From Oscillospiraceae bacterium (GTDB lineage Bacteria > Bacillota_A > Clostridia > Oscillospirales > Oscillospiraceae), in NCBI GenBank assembly GCA_021771675.1, contig JAETOP010000104.1:1-13236 (forward strand): 13,236 nucleotides of DNA, in the 5' to 3' direction. Below, piece after piece: positions 1-6,142 of the stretch. Positions within the stretch are counted from its first letter, which is position 1; each line of letters starts with the position of its first letter. Made by a program: the position numbers and the translations under genes. The notes under the pieces are model-generated. The model saw nothing but the letters and a program-made list of their open reading frames with translations, made no database searches and was not told the origin of the DNA.

Positions 1-1
1 G

Positions 2-358
2 GCCTGTTATGACGGGGACGATCTGTGCGGCGTTGCCATTTGTGGCCGTCCCGTCGCCCGGTATCTGGACGATGGGCTGACCCTTGAAATCCTGCGCTGC
101 TGTACGGACGGGACGGACAACGCCTGTTCCAAGCTCTATGGGGCCTGTTGCCGGATTGGTTTTGATATGGGCTATGAGCGCATTGTCACCTATACGCTGG
201 CATCGGAGAGCGGAGCGTCCCTGCGGGCCGCTGGCTTTGCCTTTGACGGCGAGGCCGGAGGCAAAGAATGGACGGGCCAGCGCCGCAGGAACTACTATGT
301 GGCCCCCGCCGAGCTGAAACACCGCTGGATAAAAAGACGGGCAGGTGAGCGGCCATGA
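2..358 (+). CDS. XF1762 family protein, 3' part (5' end outside window)
   Basis: An open frame runs from the window edge to TGA at 356-358, giving about 118 C-terminal residues. Motifs DGTDNACSKLYGACCRIG (about residues 38-55 of the visible part), YERIVTYTLASESGASLRAAG and GEAGGKEW are those of the XF1762 family, which has a GNAT acetyltransferase-like look: the SLRAAGF stretch resembles the end of a GNAT fold. No substrate is known to me. The family is frequent as an accessory gene in conjugative elements of Firmicutes. The gene overlaps the following CD1108-type gene by four bases (ATGA), so the two are probably translationally coupled in one transfer operon. An internal ATG at 167 is not needed, because the coding frame continues upstream to the edge. 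The family call is good; the biochemical role is unknown. Confidence 0.8.
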   Translation, partial: ACYDGDDLCGVAICGRPVARYLDDGLTLEILRCCTDGTDNACSKLYGACCRIGFDMGYERIVTYTLASESGASLRAAGFAFDGEAGGKEWTGQRRRNYYVAPAELKHRWIKRRAGERP

Positions 359-2529
359 GCAAGATCAAGACCCGTGAAAAGGGCAAGGACATTAAAGTGC
401 TGGATAAGTCCGCCGTAGTGGGCCAGCGCATGAAAAGCGCCTTTATCCGCTCCAAGCGGAACGCTGCGGCGTTGATGGACGACCGGCAGGCCACCCCCAG
501 CGAGTACGCCGAGGATAAGGTGGAGTTTGCCGCTGACGATCTGGCCCATGATACTGCGAATGTGGCCGTGTCCGGCACAAAAACGGCGGTACGCCAGGGG
601 CGGAAGCTGTTTCAGCGCCAGCGGGAGAAGCGGGCGGCGGAGAAACGCCGGGAGAACACCGCCCCCATCGAACAGGCCCCCGCCCCCGAACCGCCCCAGG
701 GTATAGCCCCGGAGGGCCAGCCCCCGCAGCGAAACAGTGGGCCAACCCCGGAGGGACGGCTCCCGCGCCAGCGAACCGACCCGCCCAGGGATGGGCAGCT
801 CCCCCGGCAGGGCACTGGCCCCGCCCAGGGCAGACGGCTCCCACGCCAGCGAACCGGGACAGCCCCGGAGCGCCAGCCCCTCCCACGGTATGAGCGCACA
901 GCGGAGCGGCCCCCGGCCCATGCTGACGTTGAGCACCCCGCCGATACTGTAAATTCCTTTGTAGAACGTGGGCGGACTTTTGCCAAGAAGCAGGCCGCAA
1001 AGTGGGCCGAGCGTAAACGTCAGGTGAAAAACCGGGCCGTCCAGTCCGACCGGCCACCACAGGTAAAGCCCCAGGACGCAGTTAAAGCGCCCCGGCAGGG
1101 GGAAACGGCGGTCAACACCGTGGAAACGCCCGTAAAAGCGGCAAAACGGCCCGCCCAAGCTATGGGGCAGACCGCAAAGGCCACCGGCAGGGGCGCAAAG
1201 GGCACCGTCAAGAGCGCCCAGCGGACGGTCAAGACGGCACAGCGCACCGCAAAGGGCACCGTGAAAACCGCCCAGCATACGTCTAAAACCGCTATCAAGA
1301 CCGCAGACCATACGGCAAAGGCGGCGCAGAAAACGGCCCAGGCCACCGCAAAGGCGGCGAAAATGACCGCCTACGCCGCCCGTGCTACGGCCAAGACCGC
1401 CGCCGCTACCGCAAAAGCCGCCGCAAAGGGCGTTTCCGCCACGGTAAAAGCCATGATTGCATCCGTCAAGGCGCTTGTGGCCGCTATTGCCGCTGGGGGC
1501 TGGGTGGCTATCCTTGCCATCGTGATTATCTGCCTGATAGGTTTGATTGTTGGCTCCTGTTTTGGTATCTTCTTCTCCGGGGAGGACAGCGGCACGGGAC
1601 AGACCATGCCCACCGTTGTCCGGGAGATCAATCAGGAATACGAGGGAAAGCTGGATGAAATCAAGAGCGGCACCGCCCATGACACGCTTGAAATGTCCGG
1701 CTCCCGCGCTGTCTGGCCGGAAGTGTTGGCGATATACGCCGTTAAGACCACCACCGACCCGGACAACCCCCAGGAAGTCGCCACGATGGACGACAGCAAA
1801 AAAGAGCTGTTGAAAGAAATATTTTGGGCTATGAACGAGATAAGCCACCGTTCGGAAACCGCCACCACAACCCAAACCGTGGAAACGGACGATGGAGCGG
1901 GTAACATCGTTGAGGAAGAAGTTGAGGTAACGACAACGACCCTCTATATCACCGTAACCCACAAGACCGCCGATGAAATGGCGGACGCTTACAATTTCAC
2001 CGCCGACCAGCGGGCGCAGCTTGCCGAATTACTGGCTGAAGAAAACCGCAGTATGTGGAGCAGCGCCCTATACGGCATCGGCGTGGGGGACGGGGAGATC
2101 GTGGTGGTGGCCCTCTCCCAGCTCGGCAACGTGGGGGGCCAGCCCTATTGGTCATGGTACGGCTTCAACTCCCGCGTGGAGTGGTGCGCCTGCTTTGTCA
2201 GTTGGTGCGCCAACGAGTGCGGGTATCTGGGCGCCGGTGTTATCCCCAAAACGGCGGGCTGTATCTCTGGCTCTAATTGGTTCAAAGACCGGGGGCTATG
2301 GCAGGACAACAGCTACGAGCCGCGTCCCGGAGATATAATTTACTTTGATTGGGACAACAAGGGCAGTTCCGGCCCCCAGGACGGCCTTGCCGACCATGTT
2401 GGCATCGTGGAAAAGGTGGAGAACGGGATGGTCTACACTGTGGAGGGCAACTCCGGCGATAGCTGCCGGGAGAACCGCTACGCCATAGGCCATTATGAGA
2501 TTTACGGGTACGGCACCCCAGCCTATTAG
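355..2529 (+). CDS. CD1108 family mobile element protein: membrane-anchored conjugation protein with C-terminal CHAP-like amidase domain
   Basis: This 724-residue protein probably opens the peptidoglycan for the conjugation channel. Residues 1-100 are basic and end in an Arg/Lys-rich stretch; 101-200 are Pro/Gln/Arg-rich and disordered; 250-370 are Ala/Lys/Thr repeats; one membrane helix lies at about 380-407 (VAILAIVIICLIGLIVG); 415-570 is a linker domain. Residues 575-724 form a CHAP/NlpC-P60-like cysteine peptidase or amidase: EWCACFVSWC gives the likely nucleophile Cys611, DHVGIVE gives His681, and VEGNSGD supplies Glu697/Asn699. The basic N-terminus should be cytoplasmic and the hydrolase outside. 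Start ATG 355 overlaps the previous stop and has AGGTGAG about 5 bases upstream. The family normally sits beside the VirB4-like genes of Tn1549-type elements, which would be to the left of this window. The family call is from recognition of the N-terminal (MSKIKTRE, KDIKVLDK) and C-terminal sequence. Confidence 0.9.
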   Translation: MSKIKTREKGKDIKVLDKSAVVGQRMKSAFIRSKRNAAALMDDRQATPSEYAEDKVEFAADDLAHDTANVAVSGTKTAVRQGRKLFQRQREKRAAEKRRENTAPIEQAPAPEPPQGIAPEGQPPQRNSGPTPEGRLPRQRTDPPRDGQLPRQGTGPAQGRRLPRQRTGTAPERQPLPRYERTAERPPAHADVEHPADTVNSFVERGRTFAKKQAAKWAERKRQVKNRAVQSDRPPQVKPQDAVKAPRQGETAVNTVETPVKAAKRPAQAMGQTAKATGRGAKGTVKSAQRTVKTAQRTAKGTVKTAQHTSKTAIKTADHTAKAAQKTAQATAKAAKMTAYAARATAKTAAATAKAAAKGVSATVKAMIASVKALVAAIAAGGWVAILAIVIICLIGLIVGSCFGIFFSGEDSGTGQTMPTVVREINQEYEGKLDEIKSGTAHDTLEMSGSRAVWPEVLAIYAVKTTTDPDNPQEVATMDDSKKELLKEIFWAMNEISHRSETATTTQTVETDDGAGNIVEEEVEVTTTTLYITVTHKTADEMADAYNFTADQRAQLAELLAEENRSMWSSALYGIGVGDGEIVVVALSQLGNVGGQPYWSWYGFNSRVEWCACFVSWCANECGYLGAGVIPKTAGCISGSNWFKDRGLWQDNSYEPRPGDIIYFDWDNKGSSGPQDGLADHVGIVEKVENGMVYTVEGNSGDSCRENRYAIGHYEIYGYGTPAY
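1108..1470 (+). repeat. Low-complexity Ala/Lys/Thr repeat region within the CD1108-type protein
   Basis: Codons 252-372 encode degenerate short repeats built on KTA, TAK and KAA (for example VKTAQRTAKGTVKTAQHTSK, then AKAAQKTAQATAKAAK). Strongly basic and alanine-rich, it resembles the tails of histone H1-like proteins and probably forms long amphipathic helix or coiled coil before the membrane helix. Codon choice (gcc, aag, acc) keeps the opposite strand open too, which creates a long meaningless minus-strand reading frame over this region. Confidence 0.75.
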
Positions 2530-2533
2530 CAGT

Positions 2534-2555
2534 CCCGCCGCTATTCGGCGGCGGG
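2534..2555 (+). terminator. GC-rich hairpin just after the CD1108-type gene
   Basis: CCCGCCGC (2534-2541) pairs perfectly with GCGGCGGG (2548-2555) around a six-base loop TATTCG, four bases after the stop codon. There is no following T-run, so it is either a weak or factor-dependent terminator, or an mRNA 3'-end stabiliser of the transfer operon. It marks the left boundary between backbone and cargo. Confidence 0.5.
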
Positions 2556-2562
2556 TACATAC

Positions 2563-2591
2563 TTGCGTTGTGCAGATTATACCATTATACT
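2563..2591 (+). promoter_or_regulatory. Sigma-A-type promoter upstream of the module 1 regulator
   Basis: TTGCGT (2563-2568) is followed after 17 bases by TATACT (2586-2591), a five-of-six match to the -10 consensus. It could give basal transcription of the regulator/kinase operon, starting near 2598 and running through the operator at 2607-2622. Base pattern only. Confidence 0.45.
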
Positions 2592-2606
2592 ATTGTTAAG
2601 CTAATG

Positions 2607-2638
2607 TTGACCGAATGTAGACTTTTCTCTGATAGCAT
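2607..2638 (+). promoter_or_regulatory. Putative response-regulator box and inducible promoter, module 1 regulator operon
   Basis: TTGAC (2607-2611), six bases, then TAGAC (2618-2622) form a direct repeat with 11-bp period, the geometry of OmpR-family operators such as the SpaR box. The same element occurs at 5197-5212 before the transporter ATPase, with a 16-base identical core (2613-2628 equals 5203-5218). TAGCAT (2633-2638) is a -10-like hexamer ten bases after the box; the other copy also has a -10-like hexamer at ten bases. An alternative -35/-10 reading is TTGACC with TGATAG at 2630. Binding by the neighbouring regulator (2682-3356) is inferred. Confidence 0.6.
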
Positions 2639-2681
2639 AGACGGGACAACCCATGAGACACACAACGGAGAGGAACATAAA

Positions 2682-3356
2682 ATGACACCTAAACTTTTGT
2701 TGGTTGATGATGAAGCTGCTATCAACAACCTTATCAAGCTGCATTTCCAGACCGAGGGCTATCTTGTCTATACTGCGTCCGACGCGGAGGAAGCCTCTCA
2801 AATGCTGTCCCATGCGCCTGACCTGATCCTACTGGACATCAATATGCCGGATATGGACGGGCTGGAATTTTGCAAGAAGGTACGCAATCACATTGACTGT
2901 CCCATTATCTTCCTGACCTCCCGCATCACGGAGCAGGACAAAATCATCGGCTTGCGGGCCGGTGGGGACGATTACATCACAAAGCCGTTCAGCCTGGACG
3001 AATTGACGGCCCGCGTGGAAGCCCATCTTCGGCGGGAGAACCGCGCACGGCATGGCGGCAATACGAGGATGTTTGGCGATTTGTTCATTGACTATGTGGG
3101 GCGCTGCGTGTACTGCAACGAGCAGGTCATCCCATTCTCGAAAAAGGAATTTGATATCATCGAATTTCTTTCGCTCAACGCCGGACAGGTTTTTGACCGG
3201 GAACGGATTTATGAGAGGCTTTGGGGCTATGACGCCGAGGGGAGCAGCGACATCCTGAAAGAACATATCCGCAGGATACGCACGAAGCTGGCAAAGGCAA
3301 CCAGCAAAAATTATATTGAAACGGTTTGGGGGTGCGGATATAAATGGGTAAGCTGA
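2682..3356 (+). CDS. OmpR-family DNA-binding response regulator (module 1)
   Basis: The 224-residue protein has a receiver domain at 1-115 and a winged-helix DNA-binding domain at about 125-224. The phosphorylation site is Asp52 (LILLDINMPDMDG), with acidic Asp9/Asp10, Thr79 and Lys101 (YITKPFS) completing the active site. The effector domain ends in the usual wing motif (YIETVWGCGYKW). Start ATG 2682 is chosen because GGAGAGG lies at 2667-2673 and the receiver fold begins here; the frame is open further upstream to 2568, but that stretch contains the promoter and operator. The gene overlaps the kinase start by 13 bases. It should be phosphorylated by that kinase and activate both its own operon and the transporter genes through the shared boxes. 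It resembles NisR/SpaR/VanR-type regulators; the exact subgroup is not settled. Confidence 0.92.
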   Translation: MTPKLLLVDDEAAINNLIKLHFQTEGYLVYTASDAEEASQMLSHAPDLILLDINMPDMDGLEFCKKVRNHIDCPIIFLTSRITEQDKIIGLRAGGDDYITKPFSLDELTARVEAHLRRENRARHGGNTRMFGDLFIDYVGRCVYCNEQVIPFSKKEFDIIEFLSLNAGQVFDRERIYERLWGYDAEGSSDILKEHIRRIRTKLAKATSKNYIETVWGCGYKWVS

Positions 3357-4546
3357 AAAATCTCTCCATCAAAAAAGCATTCTGCCTGATTGTTATCGTG
3401 ACCGCCATCGTCGTAATTCTTTTGTCCACTGCTTCGGTACGAATTTGCTCTAATATACGCGACCAAATCCTGCTTCCCCACGCCTATGTTTTTCAGCCGT
3501 CTATTGTCCAGCCGGAGGGAAACGGCAAATTCACCTTGGAAGCCAGCGGCGGCCCGGCAAACGGCGAGGCATCTGAGTTTACGGATCAAGAAGTGATCCT
3601 ATTTAAGACCGCTCAAACGCTGATGGTTCTCCTGCCCGTCCTTTTTTCTTTCGCGGGCATCGCCTGTGCCAGCTCTGTGTTCTATCGGATCAAGCTGAAG
3701 GAGCCGCTGGACGCGCTCAAACAGGGCATCGTCCACATTGCGGACAACGATTTATCCTTTCCCATCAGCTATCAGAAGCAGGATGAATTGGGCCAGCTCT
3801 GCGGTGCGTTTGAAACAATGCGGCGGGAGCTGCTGGATAATAACCGGCGGATGTGGGCCTTGGTGGAGGAACGGAAGAAGATCAACGCCAGCATTTCCCA
3901 CGACCTGCGGACACCCATCACCGTGATAAAAGGGTACAGCGAATATCTGGACAGAAACATCGGCAAAGATGTACTGACCGAGGACGGAACGCGGGAGATT
4001 GCCGGATATATCCATGAAGCGGCCAGCCGGTTAGAGGATTACGCCAACTCCGTCCACGAGGTACAAGCCCTGGAGGATATGAGCCTGGACTATAAGGAAA
4101 TATCGCTGACCGAGTTGATGAAAGAAATGCAGACCCAGCTTTCCGTTCAATCCGAACAGCACCAAACAAAAATCAACATCTCCGGGCAGTTGCCGGAGCA
4201 GACAGTTTCCCTCGCGCCCGCCGCTGTGTTTCGTATCGTGGAAAACATCGTTTCCAACGCCCTGCGGTACTGCAAATCTAAAGTTGACGTTGATTTCTCT
4301 TACTCGCAGCCCTTTCTTACCATCACGGTAACGGATGATGGGAAAGGCTTCACGGCGCAAGACCGGGCCGAGGCGGTCAATTACTTCTACAAGGGGAAGA
4401 AAGAAAAGGAGCATTTTGGCATCGGCCTAACGATTTGCAAGATTTTAGCAGAGAAGCATGGCGGTGAGATTTTTCTTGACAATGCGCCGGGCGGCGGAGC
4501 GAGGGCGATGGTAAAGTTGAAAGCGGAAAGGAAGCCTGAAAAATGA
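3344..4546 (+). CDS. Sensor histidine kinase (module 1)
   Basis: A 400-residue membrane kinase pairing with the preceding regulator. Membrane helices lie at about 11-33 and 92-115, enclosing a sensor region of some 60 residues outside the cell. A HAMP-like segment (about 115-170) leads to the H-box SISHDLRTPIT with phospho-accepting His186. The ATP-binding domain has the N-box (Asn305 in NIVSNALRYC), the D/G1 box DDGKGF (331-336) and the G2 box FGIGLTIC (358-365), so the enzyme looks intact. ATG 3344 overlaps the regulator stop by 13 bases, with GGGGGTG about nine bases upstream, implying coupled translation. The signal is unknown; context with an ABC exporter suggests an antimicrobial peptide or cell-envelope stress. 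The stop overlaps the next start (ATGA). Confidence 0.92.
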   Translation: MGKLKNLSIKKAFCLIVIVTAIVVILLSTASVRICSNIRDQILLPHAYVFQPSIVQPEGNGKFTLEASGGPANGEASEFTDQEVILFKTAQTLMVLLPVLFSFAGIACASSVFYRIKLKEPLDALKQGIVHIADNDLSFPISYQKQDELGQLCGAFETMRRELLDNNRRMWALVEERKKINASISHDLRTPITVIKGYSEYLDRNIGKDVLTEDGTREIAGYIHEAASRLEDYANSVHEVQALEDMSLDYKEISLTELMKEMQTQLSVQSEQHQTKINISGQLPEQTVSLAPAAVFRIVENIVSNALRYCKSKVDVDFSYSQPFLTITVTDDGKGFTAQDRAEAVNYFYKGKKEKEHFGIGLTICKILAEKHGGEIFLDNAPGGGARAMVKLKAERKPEK

Positions 4547-5181
4547 ATAAGACAATTGCAAGTACGGGAGCTTGGATTGCAACCATTTCGGTGGTTTTGT
4601 TTGCTGCCTGTATGCTGCTCTCCTTTAACTTTGGAAGCTACTTTGTATGTATGTTTTTGCCCATTGGATATATCATGATGTCCGCCGGTTTTTGCAATGA
4701 AAGTGATGAAAAGCATAGGGTGGCTGCCTATGTTGGATTGGTGTTTGCTGCGGTCTATGCTGTTTTGATATTTCTTGTTTATTTCGCACAGACAACCTCA
4801 GTACGGCTGGATTCCTTTGACGAACAGGCGATGGGGATACTGGATTATTCAAAAGGGGGATTGTTTTTTAATTATGATTTACTTGGATATGGGATGATGG
4901 CCCTTTCAACATTTTTCATTGGACTTACAATAACCGGCAGAACCAAAGCGGATAAGTGGTTAAAGTACCTGATGATTATTCATGGAATATTCTTTTTGAG
5001 CTGTTTTATTATGCCAATGACAGGGGTATTTGGCTCGATGTCAAATGGCGAAACGAGGATAGGCGGAGTCGTTGCACTTGAGTTTTGGTGTGCATATTTT
5101 ACTCCAATCGGTATTCTGTCGCTGATACATTTCAAAAGAGGCGGTATAAATTCTGATCTGCCGGATAGAAAAAACCAATAA
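4543..5181 (+). CDS. Six-helix integral membrane protein of unknown function
   Basis: A 212-residue hydrophobic protein that I do not recognise. Predicted helices lie at about 7-27, 32-50, 59-82, 110-131, 139-161 and 173-195, with a short acidic loop at 87-103 and a charged tail. It overlaps the kinase stop codon by four bases (ATGA) and has AAGGAAG at 4528-4534, so it is translated with the regulator and kinase, ahead of the transporter promoter. This position suggests a part in sensing or immunity, such as a kinase accessory protein, but that is inference. The gene is visibly AT-richer than its neighbours and uses AT-ending codons, so it may have a different origin from the rest of the module. 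Confidence 0.8.
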   Translation: MNKTIASTGAWIATISVVLFAACMLLSFNFGSYFVCMFLPIGYIMMSAGFCNESDEKHRVAAYVGLVFAAVYAVLIFLVYFAQTTSVRLDSFDEQAMGILDYSKGGLFFNYDLLGYGMMALSTFFIGLTITGRTKADKWLKYLMIIHGIFFLSCFIMPMTGVFGSMSNGETRIGGVVALEFWCAYFTPIGILSLIHFKRGGINSDLPDRKNQ

Positions 5182-5196
5182 AGAAAACTCTCCATT

Positions 5197-5228
5197 GTGA
5201 CGGAATGTAGACTTTTCTTGATTAAACT
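5197..5228 (+). promoter_or_regulatory. Putative response-regulator box and promoter of the module 1 transporter operon
   Basis: GTGAC (5197-5201), six bases, then TAGAC (5208-5212) match the box before the regulator gene; bases 5203-5218 are identical to 2613-2628. A -10-like TAAACT (5223-5228) follows ten bases after the box, as in the first copy. Transcription would begin near 5235. There is no good -35, as expected for a promoter that needs the activator. AAACTCTCC flanks the box on both sides (5185-5193 and 5224-5232). Confidence 0.62.
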
Positions 5229-5257
5229 CTCCTTATCAACTCGAAAGGAGAGTTTTT
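5224..5257 (+). terminator. Terminator-like hairpin that covers the ATPase ribosome-binding site
   Basis: AAACTCTCCTT (5224-5234) pairs perfectly over 11 bp with AAGGAGAGTTT (5245-5255) around a ten-base loop and runs into TTTTTCTT. It looks like an intrinsic terminator for the regulator/kinase/membrane-protein operon. Its right arm contains AGGAG (5246-5250), the Shine-Dalgarno site of the ATPase gene starting at 5261, so the hairpin would also hide it. Another left-arm copy, AAAACTCTCC (5184-5193), could pair with the same right arm. Confidence 0.7.
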
Positions 5258-5260
5258 CTT

Positions 5261-6142
5261 ATGGAAATAAAAATCCAAGCCCTAAAAAAGAACTACGGGC
5301 AAAAGACAGCATTGGACAATATTACCCTCGCCATTGAAAACGGTATGTTCGGCCTGCTGGGGCGCAACGGCGCGGGGAAAACAACGCTGATGCAGATATT
5401 GTCCACCCTGCGGGAACCAACCTCTGGCACAGTTACATTCAACGAAATCCCGCTGGAAGAAACCCGCAAAATCCGGCCCCTTATTGGCTATTTGCCGCAG
5501 GAATTTTCCTTGTACCCGGATATGTCGGTGTTGGAGATCATGCGCTATCTGGCCGCACTGTCCAATCTTCCGATGGAAGTACAGCGCCAGCGCATCCCCG
5601 ACCTGCTGCAAAGAGTAAATCTGTGGGAGGACAGGGGGAAAAAGGTGCGGAAGCTGTCCGGGGGTATGAAACGGCGGCTGGGTATTGCCCAAGCCCTGCT
5701 CCACGACCCGCAAGTGTTGATTGCCGACGAGCCGACAGTTGGCCTTGACCCACAGGAACGGCTTCGCTTCTATGCCCTGCTGAACGAGTTTTCCAGTAAC
5801 CGTATTGTGATTGTGTCCTCACATATCGTCAGCGATATTGAAACGGTCTGTGAAAAGGTGGCCGTTCTGGATGCCGGGAAGCTGCTGTTTACTGGAACCG
5901 TGGAAGATTTGGCGCAGACGGCGGCGGGAAAGGTCTACGAGCTGACTGTCCCCAAGAGCAGGCAGGCGTCCATCCAAAATCAATATTGCGTCCTGTCCAG
6001 TCAGGGCCATTTGGCGGATGTGAAAATCCGCGTCCTCCATGACAGTGTGCCGACTGTTGGTGATCCTGTGACCTGTGAGGCCACGGTAGAGGACGGCTAC
6101 ATGGAAATGCTGCGTCAGTTGGAGCAGGGGGTGAAAAGATGA
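5261..6142 (+). CDS. ABC transporter ATP-binding protein (module 1)
   Basis: A 293-residue cytoplasmic ATPase that should power the two membrane proteins that follow. Walker A is GRNGAGKTT (34-42, Lys40), the Q-loop is Gln80, the signature LSGGMKRR spans 132-139, Walker B is VLIADEP (152-158, Glu157), and the H-loop is His188. All key residues are present. The C-terminal 80 residues form an extra domain of the kind found in drug/bacteriocin-type ATPases of the ABC-2 group. Start ATG 5261 has AGGAG ten bases upstream, lying inside the hairpin at 5224-5257. The stop overlaps the permease start (ATGATGA region). Family context suggests export of, or immunity to, an antimicrobial peptide or antibiotic; the substrate is not visible. 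Confidence 0.93.
   Translation: MEIKIQALKKNYGQKTALDNITLAIENGMFGLLGRNGAGKTTLMQILSTLREPTSGTVTFNEIPLEETRKIRPLIGYLPQEFSLYPDMSVLEIMRYLAALSNLPMEVQRQRIPDLLQRVNLWEDRGKKVRKLSGGMKRRLGIAQALLHDPQVLIADEPTVGLDPQERLRFYALLNEFSSNRIVIVSSHIVSDIETVCEKVAVLDAGKLLFTGTVEDLAQTAAGKVYELTVPKSRQASIQNQYCVLSSQGHLADVKIRVLHDSVPTVGDPVTCEATVEDGYMEMLRQLEQGVKR

Noticed and set aside
295..1962. Open minus-strand frame of 555 codons over the CD1108-type gene
   Set aside because: It is produced by the biased GC-rich and Ala/Lys/Thr repeat codons of the real gene; its translation is Gly/Leu/Arg-rich low complexity with no domain, and the plus-strand gene is a recognised family.
2568..2681. 38-codon upstream extension of the module 1 regulator
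   Set aside because: It covers the predicted promoter and operator, has no ribosome-binding site, and the receiver domain starts directly at the ATG at 2682, which has GGAGAGG before it.
5185..5232. AAACTCTCC direct repeat as a target-site duplication of an inserted element
   Set aside because: Only about 30 bases lie between the copies and these are the operator; the repeats are better explained as hairpin arms.
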